NCBI GenBank assembly: GCA_964035545.1
Contig: OZ037767.1
Location: 1,554,680 to 1,618,679 of the forward strand
Direction of reading: 5' to 3'
Source: Bugula neritina
Taxonomy: Eukaryota; Bryozoa; Gymnolaemata; Cheilostomatida; Bugulidae
DNA: 64,000 nucleotides
The notes beneath the pieces were generated by a model. That model searched no databases. It was not told the origin of the DNA and saw nothing but the letters and a program-made list of their open reading frames with translations. How positions within the stretch are numbered: position 1 is the stretch's first letter; every line of letters starts with the position of its first letter. This document shows, in pieces, positions 28,301-43,067 of the stretch. Both the position numbers and the translations under genes were made by a program.

Positions 28301-29144
28301 TTCACAACACATTGGCGAATGTGTCAATATTGTCTACTTGCTACATCACAAACAGGCTTGAGTTTTTCATTTATTGAACCAGGATTTACTTATATTCAGC
28401 TTTATTTTGTTTTGAGACAATAAAAAGAACGATACTATAAGGAAGAGCACCATATTTTTATTCATAATATTCAATAGCATAGCATGTGTACCACAGCAAC
28501 AGGAAATACTAACAGATTGTCATAAACAGGCTATAAAAATGAAAGCCTAAGTACCACAGTTGAGTTTAGCCGACTATAATATTATGGCTATAGCAGTTGC
28601 CTCCTCCGCACATATATACAGCAGTAATTTAGCAACACTACTTATAATAGGAAAATAAACTTAAATTTAGCATAAAATGTAAAAAGTCTAGAAAAAAATA
28701 TCACTAATAAACATCTGAGAATAGGTGCTAAATAATGTAAAAATGTAACAATAACAATACTACAATACTAAAAAGCCTGACAAATTAGCAGTGAAGCAAA
28801 TAATATCAAAAGAAAAAAAAACAGATTGCGTTGAAATAAATGCTTTTTGTTTGTTTTTTGTTTGTTCAAAAAGCCAGAGTATTAATATGTATAAAAGTAG
28901 AACTTATATAGCACCAGCATGCACACTTGAGTTGTCCCCCTTGCATACATAGCACCAGCATGTACACTTGAGTTGTCCCCCTTGTATACACACCAAATTC
29001 TCATTATGTAAACTGTTTGGCATCTGTAATATTGTGAAGAATTGTAGTAAATAAGAAATCAGGTGGAATTAAGTAGACTAGTGAAATCTGTTCCATACAA
29101 ATAGAAGACAAGCACACACCCACCAATGAAATAGCACCTGGTAG
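22385..29144. other. Gene-poor region between OTX 5' end and EHBP1 3' end
   Basis: About 6.8 kb with no conserved coding exon. A TATA-like TTTATAAAAG on the minus strand at 22530-22521 could serve an OTX promoter. A strong minus-strand donor (AACCT|gtaagt) at about 25671 could end a non-coding OTX exon further upstream. EHBP1 polyadenylation candidates (minus AATAAA) lie near 28462 and 28406. The rest is probably cis-regulatory, by analogy with OTX loci; no specific enhancer can be named. Confidence 0.4.
28909..28990. repeat. 41-bp direct repeat, two copies
   Basis: Two adjacent near-identical 41-bp copies, each containing AGCACCAGCATG and TTGAGTTGTCCCCCTTG. They lie in the expected EHBP1 3' UTR, antisense. 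Confidence 0.85.
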
Positions 29145-32100
29145 TTATTGTATTAAACACTGTTTCTCATTGGTTGATTTTTGGCTGCCTTTCTGGAAGG
29201 TTTCTTTCAACTCTTCTTCTGTGGCTTCATCTCTATCCAAACTACATAGAGAAATTAATAACATTATATTATCATACGTCATCATATATTACAAGAAAAT
29301 TAATATATATTACAAGCTATATAATGTTACAGACAATATATTGCATCATGTATGACATAATATAACATAACTATGATATCTTATAAACGATAGGCCTACA
29401 TCACAACTACATAATATAATATTATATAATATGATTCAATGTAATCTACAGCTATAACAATGCGTTAAAGCTGTTACATCATGGTAAAATGCCATTAGTG
29501 CTGTTGTTATTATTTTCAAACTTATTTGCTATTCTAAACATTAAATATTAATTTTGAAAAATTTGACATCAATGGCTTGCAAAATCAACTGCATATTATA
29601 CTATACCATAATGTAATATAATATAATATAATATATCATATTATATGACATATTATACTATATTGGAGATTCTAATACACATTATTATATTACGCAACTT
29701 CACATCATGTAAAATGTTTGATAAAAACAGAAAAAAAACGCCAAAAAAGCCAGGCTACGGGCTACAGTGTGACGCACTACCTAAGATCACCCAGAAATTC
29801 TGATAGTAAGAAAAGTTAAAGAACTTGGGTAATTGAAATGCTTCCATTACTGCACATATGTAACTGAAAATGTGAGAGAGAGAGAGGTCCAACTTTGAGA
29901 CTGTTCTCATTGGGAAGGTGACCAGCTGACAGAATATTGGCTAAATTTACTGAACTACAAGATTATCGAGGAGAAGATGTTGACAGCAAGTAAATTCGTG
30001 ATGAAGGTGAATGAAATCCTGGCACATGGCAATTTGATGACGTCAAATGCACCACCTTGTCAGACTTGAAAAGAGATTACCTACGGTATTATGTCTCAGA
30101 TCTACAGTATTATAACTTAAGCCAGTGAATGTCAACTAAAATTGTTTATTTTCATTTGACATGAAGTTGAAATAAAGCAAGTGTAATACAACACCTGAAC
30201 AAAAGTAAGCTGCATGGAAACTATTTATTCTCTAAATTCTAAAACAAAATAATGTATCAATTTTCTTGATTTCTTGCAGAAGTTTTACTCTTAAATTTTG
30301 AATAATTAGATAGAAACTTTTATAAAATACTAATTAAAAAACTAAGTATTTAAAATTATGTTTATATTTAAATCAACTATAAACACTTCAGGAAGCAGAG
30401 AAATAATGGTGAAAGTGGGCTGTCTAGTTCATATTGTTGGACTGTAAAACGAGTAGCAATAAACAACCACTCCATCCATGCAACGTGTTTATTCTAAAAG
30501 AAAACAGAGACCCATCAAATAAAAAAAGTCGAAAAGTTAAATCACTTCACAAACACGAATCTAGAAATCTAGTAACAATGGCATGGGTAAGGTAGACGAT
30601 TTGGTGTGAATTCAAACTAATATATTTCTGATTATATAATGTCCACTTAAAGCATAACATTAATTTATCCATTAATTGTTACAAAGTGACAAGTCAAATT
30701 AAACACCTGACTAAAATGATGAAATACAAATTAATGATGAACATACTAATATGGCAGATATCCTACAAATGCTCGTCTTAAGCCTTCCACCATCCTTCAC
30801 TTGACATCAGACACAAATTATTACCAGAGAATCATTGTTGATTCAGTAGAAATATTTGTTGCAGTTACTTTTTAAAGTCTACTGTGTCAACAGTCCTTCA
30901 TGTTTCATTCCTCCACATTTACACAGTACATAAACCGCATTTGAAAATGGTTGTACACTTTATTCAAATTTTGGAAGAAAAATAAATCTGTCAAAATTAT
31001 AAACTTGAGTTGAAAGTTCAGAGAAATAAAAATGAATAAACAACAAAATTTGTTGCTTATTTAGCCAAAGATAATCTACAAATTCAAATGAAAACAAAAC
31101 CTACCAAAATGCTGAAGAAATTTAATGCATAATGAAATACTCAACATATTTTCAGAATAAGTAGATATTGCAAAATAATAAGAGAGAAAAAAGGCCAAAA
31201 CAATAATGATGAATTCACTATTAGCACGGCAATGCTGCAAACCTTCTGACCAGAAACTAATCTCCTAATCCACTCTGACACCATTTCAACGTAGTGTTGC
31301 AACACTTATACAGACTTACACCAGAGAGTTGGTAGGTGGTGCTGGAGATAATATATATAATAAATAATACAATATACCTAGTATAATATATATTTTCAAT
31401 AAATGGATGTTCCATTAGTATATACCAACATTGCTACCCATGCAACTAGAAGAAAAAAGCTGACTTCCATAACCCCCAAGAAATTTGTCCTGAAGAAAGT
31501 AAAAACTTACCAATATCAACAAGAAAAAATGACAACATTTTAGGCAGATTAGAAACACAAACTAATTTGGACTATGCTCTTATATGTAGAAGGTAATATT
31601 CAGACACTGCTAATCCTCTAAAGAGATCACTTGTAACCACCAGAGAATACCAGCCAGTGTCTACTAGACTATGACTCACAGCGGGGTCAACTAGGTGACT
31701 CAAAAACCTGGATGAAGATAGCCCTGGGTGGCTACCATGTTTTGTATGGTCATTTCTCACAACTGGCTCATACACACCAGCTTTTTACTCCCCTATTTGG
31801 CATAAAACACTGTGCTATTCATTCATAGCAAGACATGACAATATTTAGGCCTTTTACCTGTACAAACTTTTTACAAGACGGTAACATTTTTGGCGTATTG
31901 CTATTGGCTAATTAGTATGACTGGAATGGCTGTAGGCAGTATAGGAGTGCTGTAATACAAACACAGAGGTTGCCAGTATAGTACATGGTGCAGCAACTAT
32001 AAGTCTAACACTGTGACTCGGCCAGCACCTGGTACAAAATAGTGGAGAGACGCAGTAATGGGGAGAGATGTGATGGAGGTTGCCATGGGACAGCCAGGCA

Positions 32101-35100
32101 GAGACTAATCAATCATATTTAGTGTCTGCAGGGAAATAAAGGTACCAACCACCGGCCCTGTGCCCTGCCATCAGTCACATGTCTTGCAGTAAAACAGTCA
32201 TAAAACCTTGCAGTGCATTTATATAAGTCACTGGGGCATAAAAACAGCAAATTTGAAATGCTTACATTCGTGAAGAAAACTGCAAGAATTTCTGCACCAG
32301 ATTGACAGAATTTTCCAGAATTCAAGTTTCAATAGTTCATTACAAATTCAATCGCCTCAATATCGTGGAGCCGTATGCTACCCACAGCTGTGTACTGTAG
32401 GTGTAAAATTGCAGTAGCTTTAGTGCTGCTTCAACTTGCATATATAACTATACTGATATAGGTTAGACCACTGAGGGTTAGACTATGCTAGAAGTGTTAC
32501 CTGGAAAGAAACCACCAAATCACAATTCTGAATGTACACTCTCGTATACATAGACTTACAATCACCTAACGAAAGGACCTCTGAGAACATTTAAAAACAC
32601 CCATCTGTCTGTCTGTCTGTCTGTCTGTCTGTCCAAACACAGCATGGCTCAACATTGCATGGTATAGTCTTTTAGACAGAGCCTGCTTTATTGTCCATCT
32701 TAAACTACTGCAGCTCAGAAACAAGGAAAGAATAAATATTCTTCAATCGAATATTTTAACAATGGCCCAACAAATAACTGAAAATAAATATCATAAATCT
32801 GTCAAAAGGTATATTTACAGCTTTTATATTAGATTTATTTATATCTTCTCCGATGGGTATGTGTTGCAGGTTAGGCTGGGATAAGATCTTTCACTTGCTG
32901 TCACATTACATAATAATGAAGCCTAAATCATCCCACAATTCTACAGAGTCCAAGAGTTGTATAATCAAAGTTCAACTACAAGATTTTATTTTTCAACAGT
33001 TGAAATTTCTAAAAAGTTGATTGGTTCAAAATCTCTCAACAATCACCACGATGGTGACCAGCCATTTAGGAGTCTGTCTGTGTGTCATTCAACATGACAG
33101 ACAGATATATAAAACATCATAAAAACAGTTTTTGAAAAAGCCTGATGATAAAACATTCACAAGCAACTCGGAATACCGGAGGCAAGCAAAAAGAGGTAAT
33201 AAAACATGGATTAGTATTACCACAACCATCATATATGACTTTTCCATATGATCCTTAATTTTAATTTATTCAAATTCAAAAACGTTTAAAACATACATTT
33301 CAGAATACTTCAATAGAAAAATACCAAAATGTTAAAAGCACAAGAATTATTAAGTTATAGTATTATAAATGAAGGTTACATATTTTCTTCTTTTCAACCA
33401 TGTTTAAAAATTAGTTTCAAGTCACATGACTGCATACTAAGTCACATGACAAAGTGTCACATTGTTTACTGACACTTATACTACAAGTGTTAGTACTAAT
33501 ACAATGTTTGTACAGGTTAGTTGTGTATGTTTAACATCTACAACTCTTCCATACTCTTGTCAACGACTGCCCAACACCTAAATTGACAAATAGCTTTTCT
33601 TATCTCAAGTTGTTGAATTTAACCAAATAAACTCTAGCTAAGGGTGCTAATTACCGTTCAGCTTTTCTAGTGCAGTCAAAAGTAACTTCACGCCGTTTTA
33701 TACAAGTTTATTGAGTCAAGAATTCATTTCCAACTATTTTCACTTTTTGGAATACATTTTATACACAAATTGGTGAAACTACGTGTTTTTAGAAGTAAAC
33801 TAAATAATATTGTTTCATCTTCAAAGATGGTAGTCAGTAGCAATGAGCTTTAAGACAGCATATCATAATTTCATCTAAAACAGTGTCAGACACTACAGTT
33901 TTATATTATAATATAAACTCAACCAATTGGAACTGATATACATCTATAAGATTATGACAATATTTAATATATGTAATTAAATATTCAGAGTATTTTAAAT
34001 GCAAAATACAATTGAAATACGATAAGAAGCTCTCACACTTCATAGCCTACAGCAAAAAAACCAGCAGTACAATATTGAGCGCCACCCCCACCCTCCCCAC
34101 CTCGCGAGTATGATTTCAATAGATTTTTAGCAAAATTGTCTTGCAAATGATGATGACTATCATTAAAGTAAAATTCGTTTGGGTAGAATTCTGTCTATTT
34201 TCTAGGTGTGAATGTAATACTAACAGAACAATGGGAGAAATTGAAGAACCAAGCAGGTTGTTTGTCCAGAATTCTTAGTAGACAGTTCTGTCCTGGACAA
34301 TTCTGTTCTGGGTCCTGTATAATTAGGGTCTCGTGTGGATACAGTACTATAATTATAGCTAGTTTGTCTGAAATACTAACAGCTGTTCCAACCGTCTTTA
34401 GCTACGGAGTGCTAAAAATTAGTTTCAACTTGGCATATTTTAACCAGAATCTAAGCAATGAGTTCTCCCAGTTAAAGACGGATTCGAACAGCCAGGAATT
34501 TAATGGCCTGGTCCCTTCTGTTTTTTGAACTGCTATTCAGGCCGAGTTTATTTAATATTAAATAGAGTTAATTTTTTAATATTAAATCGCCAGATTTACA
34601 TCCTGGCAAACGAAGGAATAAAAATCCTACTTCAGTATTAATATTTAGTGTAAACCATTTCAATACTTTGATTGTGCTGAACGCTAACTGGCATAAAATG
34701 GAAAGGGCTTGCTATTCAACTTACATTAAATACAGTTAGAGAATAGGTAAAATAGGCAAAAGGAAAACCCTCAACAATAACTCAAGTGAAATAATCCTAA
34801 GAGCTTAAGTAACTTTACCAAAAGCTATTTAAAATCATGGAACAATGAAACCGCCGCTAATGAATGCCATTGGGTGCAGAGTCCAGGCTTGTAATGCTAC
34901 GAATGAATGTATGAATTGCCGAGGAATAGGAGAAAGGCTGACACTGTATGGTGACAGAAGGGTGAATAGAGCATGTCATACAATGAAATCTTACAATACT
35001 TTTATATACAAGTGTATTTCTTTTATTGCAAACAACAAGGAGAAATTCTCATAAGTAGAGGGATTAAACTGCTAGACACAGCGATATAGCGACGTGTAAA

Positions 35101-38100
35101 CAGGCTCATGTGTGTAGAGTAGAAGATTAGTATGGGTTGTTTTAAATGATGTGTTACATTGTTAATATATTTAGAAATGTAAATAAATACAAGAATTATT
35201 GTTTTAGAATTCAAATATTTTCTTTCATTTAGCAATTTTTTTGTAAAATCATTAACTTCGTCAAAACAACATTTGGTAACTTAAAATTCAGCAAAATATA
35301 TGTATAATTTTTCATCAAGTATTAAAAAAGAATAGACAAAATATTGCATGATTAGCTGGTATATTCCATAACAATACAACTATTATATGTTTGTTTAATA
35401 TGGTGGTAGCTATGGACTTAGGAAAAAAGTGTTAATTAGAATATACAAAGCCACAGTATACAATATTGGGTAAATCCTATTTATTTAAGGCTATAATATT
35501 AGCTTTAATATTAATAACAGAGAAGTTTATGTACTGTATTATGTCATACATATAATAATATACACACATATACATATTATAATATCATACATATATAATA
35601 TATATACATATATATCATATATACACATTATAATGCTTATTATACACAAATTATTATTAATAAAAACTCTATTTTATTATTCTAATATTAACAAAACATC
35701 CAATTCTTTTTATTCCCTTTTTACTAATACTACATATTTATACAGCATACTTAAATGTGTATGCACAAACATATTATACAAAGGTCTAGATGTTAACTTG
35801 ATTATTGTATTATTATATATTATTACTATATTATTATATATTATCATTATATTATTATGGTATATTATTACTATATTATTATATATCATACTCGCTGCTC
35901 ATAGGTTGGGCAGCTGTTCACCAGCTCATACTCTGAATGTTGAGGCCATGAGGAATTTGTAAATTGACTAAAAACTACGAATATATGCTGTAACATTCAC
36001 CATAAAACTGTAGTATGACAACAACTCCTCTCTGTGAGCACTCATCTGAGAGCTGGGAAATGTTTATATAAACAGTTGGTATTATTCTAATACGAAGACA
36101 TATTTAGTTCCTAACTTTAGAAATGTTAGATGACATATACATAGATAGGCTACACATGCATAGATACTGTATATCTTAGAAATAGAAACTTATACAGTAT
36201 ATTCTGAGAACATTTATCAATATTTGCAGTAAAATTAACTATATTATCATTTCATGTGTTATGGTCACAACTTTAGTTTGCTTTGTTGCAACAATAAGAG
36301 AGGGGACAAATCCAAAAAACTGTTGAAAATCCCAAGTCATTATTAGCAGTGCGTAAAAAATAAATGTGCTTTACTGAACCATATTAGCTAACATAACTCT
36401 GCAATTGTGATAGTTTAATGTAAGATAGCTAACTTCAGTTGAGCTCAGTGTCCAAGGGAGAAATGAATATGAAGAGGGAACAGAGTACCTAGCTCAAAAA
36501 TAAGACGAAACTCAAAAAGAACAGTTTTTTGCAAAGAAATAGACTACGAAACCTCCGAATGACCCCAGAATGACCTTCTGTAACTGATGAATGTTAAAAT
36601 TCTACGAGTCAACAGAATGAACGGGTAGAGATCGTGGGAACGCAATCACTACAAATATCTCAGACGATGAAGCATTCTCGGAATAGTTAGTACTATCAGT
36701 TCCACATACTTCACCGGAAAGCACCGATTCGCCATGGAAAACTTCAGGCTAAAAGGTTCCCACGTTAAAAAATTACGTAACTAAAGATGTCTGGAACGTA
36801 TATGAACAAAAATATGTCGTGATTCCAAAGCGGCACAATTTCAAGTCCGTAAGAGAATGCTAGTTGAGAAATAAGAAAGTGGAGCTAGTGAAAATACCCC
36901 ATGTTATTCAAATACTAGACTGTTACCAAAATACTGAACTGATTAATAAACTCCTAGCTCATATGTTTTAGTTTACTTGTGAAATTGATTGTTTTATACA
37001 CTGAATGTATATGTTTTGATTGCATTTTTATTATGTATTTACAAACAATAATAACACAGTCAAAAAAATTTAATTTTTAACAATTATATTATTCATTTTT
37101 AACAGTAAGCCGATAGTGACGGAAGCTATGGTTAGAGTATAAAATCACATTTTCTACTCTATCCCAACAAGTTGCCATTTTCTGTTATATTGTGCGCACA
37201 AAACAACTTTAAACTGTTATAAAATCTGCTAGGCGTGAGAACAAGACCTGAGGGAGGATAAGTAGCCCATAAGTCAACCTCAGTGTAACCACCAAATCAA
37301 AATCACATTCAATAACTCAAGTTTACAGAAATTTCCAGAACAAATGAAATCCATTGCATGGTCGAAGTAATCCGAACTAAGAATCAAGGAATCAGTTTGC
37401 AGTAAACCAAAGTTATGTTTCAGTTACAGGATGATAACAACATTTTTCTAAGTGGTTAGAAAAAATTTTGTAAAGAACAAATTTTAGAGGAAATAGGAAA
37501 AAAACTTAGAGAGTTGGGAGAAATGGTATCAGAAGCTGACACAAAACACTAAAACACACCCAAACTCTACAACTTCATATCATTGACTTTCAGAGTACTG
37601 CAATGCAAACCTTTCCCTCTAGAACACAGTAATGAGCGGTGACCACACACACCCCTTGTAATCCTCCTATTCAATCTACCCCTTCAACACTTACCTCTGG
37701 TTTTGCTGCTCCACGGCAGCGACTAAGGCATCTCTCATGTTCACCACACTGACCAGCTGCTCCAGAAGAGCTTGCTCTTTCTGCTTCTGGAAAGCGCTTT
37801 TCTCCCATTCTAAAGCATAATATTATACACAGCTTATACACATCTTGTATATAAGATGCCCATACAAGACAGCCTGAAACTGAAACGAAGTAAACTATAT
37901 CCAATTTTTTATTTGTTGCTCTACTTTATTTCTTACTAGTATACATAGCAACTGATGTTGAATAATTTAAATTGTAAAGAACTGCTGTTTATAAGTCCCT
38001 GGGTGACTGTGACTATGAGTCACAATGAGTAACTAAGTCACTATGAACAAGACAGTCTAACTATGACTAACGACTATGAGTGACTCGCTAACCTTGTAGT

Positions 38101-41100
38101 GAGATTATCTGACGCAATTCCCGATTGAGTAGATCAAATCTTCTACTCAAATTCTCTTCCTTCTCTCTACAGAATATGTGGGACCTCAGATATGATAGTT
38201 AATATACTACCTACTATGCAGTAACACGTACATACTATACAGTAACACGTACATATTACACAGTAACACGTACATACTATACAGTAACACGTACATATTA
38301 CACAGTAGCACGTACATACTATACAGTAACACATAAGTACTATACAGTAACACGTACGTACTATACATACTACACAGTAAAACATAAGTACTACACAGTA
38401 AAACATAAGTACTATACAGTAACACGTACGTACTACACAGTAACACGTACGTACTACACAGTAACACGTACGTACTATACAGTAACACGTACATACTACA
38501 CAGTAACACGTACATACTATACAGTAACACGTACGTACTATACATACACAATAACACGTACATACTATACGTTCTATACAGTACACAATGACCTGTACGT
38601 ACAGTAAGTTAAGCTGCTCTTGTCTCTGTATTAACGCATTCTTTTTATTCACCAACATAAACCACCTCTCAGTAAGTTGCTCTTCCTTCGCAGAGTTCCC
38701 TGAAGTGTATGAAGGATACTAACACAGACTAAGCAGAGGATTGAAAAACTTGAAGTATTTTGGAAAAGCCGTGAAACTCGTAACTGAAAATATTTTACAG
38801 AAATATTCCGCGCACCTTCATTCATAGCCCTCCTAAGTTGTACCTCCAGCTGGGCGGCTTCCATGTCAAGGTCATCTCTTTCTCTCTCAAGGGAGGCCAA
38901 CTCCATATACACGTACTCGTTGACATCATATATCTGTTTCATTGCAATAGAGTATAAGATGTGGAATGGGTACGTTATATGCACATACTAAACCTACTGT
39001 ATACACATTTCATTAAAAACTGGTGAATTAAAATTTTAATTTGTATTTATAATTTAATTTCTAATTGATTTTCTATTACACACATGCATGAGAATGGTGA
39101 GCACCACATGGTCCAGATCAGCTGAAGTATATATTATATGAACTTGACTCCATCAGTTTTGAGATACGAACCTTACGAAAGCGTAACTTGGTTACCAGGC
39201 AACAGCGAGAGGAGTATAATGACATTCTTACCTCACAAACCGGGGGATTCATCTCCAACTCCTTTGATGTCTCCTCAGCCTGTGAACTAGAACTGATTGC
39301 AGGGGGTGGAGTTATTTCTCTTTTTGTACTCAGTTTATCCCCCATCCTAACACTAGTTGTTTGAGATCCACCCCTGCCTGGCATGTAGAAGAATACGGTA
39401 GATCCATTAACATTAGAAATCTTAAAGGAATTCAAATATTGCAGTAATATTCCGCTTTCAATGTGTAAATATATAAAGTGATATATATTTTATGAAATGC
39501 TGTAGGATTTACGTTTATTAGCGCCCCTTGCTTGCTCCATGAGGGCCCTAGCCCTCGCATGCAGCTCTTTGCGTCTCTGCTCTTCGCTGTCAGCAGACGT
39601 TTCAACATTAGCCTGGGGACCAGTTTGAACATTTTGTGAGTTGGAGGAGATAGTCGCACGCTCTGTGCTTTGTTCTTCTGACGAGCGAGTTTTAGTGTTA
39701 GGGACCGATGCCTGTAACGGATATGAGAAATGTTATGAGCAACTAAGCGTAGGGCCACACAACGCGATTTACTCACACTTTATGAGCGAGAAAACCCGTT
39801 TGGCCCAAAAATGGGACGTTGTGTGCGTATTTTCATGCGTCTAACATGCTGAGCGAGAAGTGCGACAAGCTCGTGCGTGTTTGATCTAATTGGCTTATTA
39901 CCAGTGATATTTAGCGAGCACACTTTTTTATTTTAATTTACAGTTTAGCTTTTATCGAACTGAATTAAAACAGTTTCATATAGTTTGCATATAATAGCTA
40001 AAGTCACTTTGCTGATGAAGTAGTTTTAAAAACCAACGCCTGTAGCGGTAAAGTTTAACGCTAACATCATTAGCTAATAAATTTCTGCACGCGAAACACA
40101 CGCATTGTGTGTGGCATGTCTAAATGGGTTTTCTCACACGTCACGTCACTCGTCATGTGGCCTACGCTATTAAGTAGCAGAGGAACTACCTCAACCCACC
40201 ATTACCAAATTTTAAACTCCAACATATCTAGAGCCAGTTACAGAAAATTATTTGGAAATATTTAGTCCTGGTTTGTGAAGTGAACTTTAGCCAAACTACA
40301 TTAGGCCATGGAAACATTCAGCAACTAATTAAAAAGTGTTTAAGGGAATTTGGTACACTGAATGAACTTATAAATCTGGCAAATAAGTCAAACTATTTAA
40401 ATACTGAAGAGAAACACAAAGCAGCCAGCCTACCCTGTGTCTTGACTGAAAATTTTCAGCTTGAAATGCTAAAATACCTTAATCTAATAACTAAAGTTAT
40501 GCCTATGTTATAAAGAAATTTACTCTCAATTGTTCAAAAGTTCTTGCTAATTGGTAGCGACCAAACTCAGTTCTATTATCAAATATATATTTCTGCCAAT
40601 GCACTGAGTATCAACGTGTATGGACCATGTATACAAAACGTGTTATTATTATAATCGTATTACAGAATAATCTCACCAATTCACTTGATTCTTCTCCAGG
40701 ACAACTCTCTGCAAAAAATGGTCAGTTATTTCAACGGCAGCTGTTGGTGAAAACTTAGTAATAGTCAATTCAGAAATGATGAACCAAAAACTGTACACAA
40801 TATAGATTTGCATTACCTCTACATTACGAAATAATAAATACCTTTACTTTCTAAGACTGCGGCCTGCAACAGATTGTCTGAACCAGACATGACTTGGGGA
40901 GAATCCCTTACTGAATCAACAGAGGCTTGTGGGGAATCCCCTGTTGAAGTAGGTAGAGCTAGTGGGGAATCCCCTGGTGAAGTAGGTGGAGTTAGTGGGG
41001 AATCCCCTGTTGAAGTAGGTGGAGCTTGTGGGGAATCCCCTGGTGAAGTAGGTGGAGCTAGTGGGGAATCCCCTGTTGAAGTAGGTGGAGCTTGTGGGGA

Positions 41101-42829
41101 ATCCCCTGGTGAAGTAGGTGGAGCTAGTGGGGAAACCCCTGTTGAAGTAGGTGGAGCTTGCGGAGTTGGAGGTGAAGGCTGCCTAATAAGGTCAGCGTAT
41201 GGGTCATCGGCATCATCATCAGAGTCAAAGGGGTTGAGAAGCTCTTTCCGAGTCATTAGAGGTTTCTTTGGTGCCTGAAGGTACGAAATGATGAGTTTCA
41301 ACATATATTGTGATGCTTCACTACTAACTATGATGGCAGCCTGGTTCATCATACGACTCATGTGATATAGCAGTAGCAATGCTATCTAGACTAAGCTTTG
41401 TCGCATCAAATCGTCTAGCAACAGGGAGTAATCCCCACCTCACTCAACTGAGGCTAAAGGTGCTCAAGCTACACCCTGCAGAGCTTCCCAGACTTTCTAT
41501 GAGCACACATAGTAGGTATGGTGGACAGTTACTAGAGGGTCTGCTACTCTACAGTTAGTGGGTTTCACACTTTAACTAAAATACCACATTGTAAATACTT
41601 TATGTGAACAGACTCCAAACTCCGCCAAATACCCACACCAATGTTATTACCTTGACACGAATACCCACACCAATGTTATTACCTTGACACGAATACTCAC
41701 ACCAATGTATTACCTTGACACGAATACTCACACCAATGTATTACCTTGACACGAATACCCACACCAATGTATTACCTTGACACGAATACCCACAGCTTTC
41801 TACGACAGAATCAAACTCAAAAAGAAGTTATACATGTTGCTTAATCCACAAGCAGGTTAAGCAGAAAATATTAGCCTCAATTCTAACTTTGTCAGCTGCA
41901 GAATATCCTCCCGCAGTACCCACCTCAGGTTCCCTGGCTATGTGAAGGTCATGCAGCTGTTTCTCCGAGGAGGATCTAGACTGAGTGCTGCTGCGAGACC
42001 GGTCAGCTGAGAGCCCCTCCAGCACATCCTCCATGTAAAGCTCAGGCTCGCTACTTCCTGTGGGCGGAGAGAGCCTGGCGTCTCTGAGCAGGATAGCCTG
42101 GGAGTCCGCCACTTGCTCTACGGTCATGTGATCACTGGTGGAGCGAGTGGGCAGTATGTTGTGTATGCTGGGGCCGCGCGTGGGTGGTACGGCAGACTTT
42201 GGGGGCGTGTACTCCACGTCCCCAAACTAAGGAGTGAAAACACCGACTATACACTGACAGAAATTAGACACATTCAAGAAGAACTTTTAAATTTACAGTT
42301 GCATAAAAAGAAGACAAACTGTCTAAACATAATATTTAAAAACAGTTTAAATGTGAAATACTTGATTTCTTGTTAGTAGTGCAAACAATAGTTGAATTAG
42401 GAATTGTCCTTCCAAAGTGAAAAAGAATTGATCTACTAAATTACAGTGACCAGAGAGAGTGTGATACTCATACCCTACTACTACTCAATATAGTTTACAA
42501 GTCAAGTATATGGTGCTGAGGCTATCACTAACCACATAGGAGCTGAGACTAGGAGAGTGACCCACTGACTTCAGTTGGAGTTGTCGCCCCGTGAAATGAG
42601 TCCTGAGCTCATGCAGGTAAGTTTTTATCTGCAGCTTGTCTGGTATCTTCATGACAACCTGCAGGACATGAACTCAGACTATGCAAGAAAGTAGATATTA
42701 AGACTACTGCAACTGCTACTACTACTACTACTACTGGTACAACTGGTACTACTACTACTACTAGCACTACTAGTACTACTACTACTACCACTACTACTAC
42801 TACTACTACTACTATTAGTACTACTGCTG

Positions 42830-42865
<36 letters not shown>

Positions 42866-42884
42866 TTACTACTACTACTACTAG

Positions 42885-42960
<76 letters not shown>

Positions 42961-43001
42961 GCTACTACTACTACTAGTACTACTACTATTACTACTACTG
43001 A

Positions 43002-43067
<66 letters not shown>

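Noticed and set aside
34465-34500. B-box-like GTTCGAATCC on the minus strand
   Set aside because: No A box at the right distance and no cloverleaf.
34208-34528. 106-codon plus-strand open frame inside the EHBP1 last intron
   Set aside because: No family resemblance and lies in an intron antisense to the gene.
37567-37618. Possible terminal EHBP1 exon just after exon 19
   Set aside because: Phase-compatible but encodes no conserved tail, whereas the exon at 29241-29145 matches the family's acidic end and CaaX box. Retained only as an alternative end.
38167-38658. Cys/Tyr-rich open frames (CTCYCIV repeats)
   Set aside because: Translations of the EHBP1 intron 17 minisatellite; the only coding part is the [12 protein letters not shown] exon at 38699-38603.
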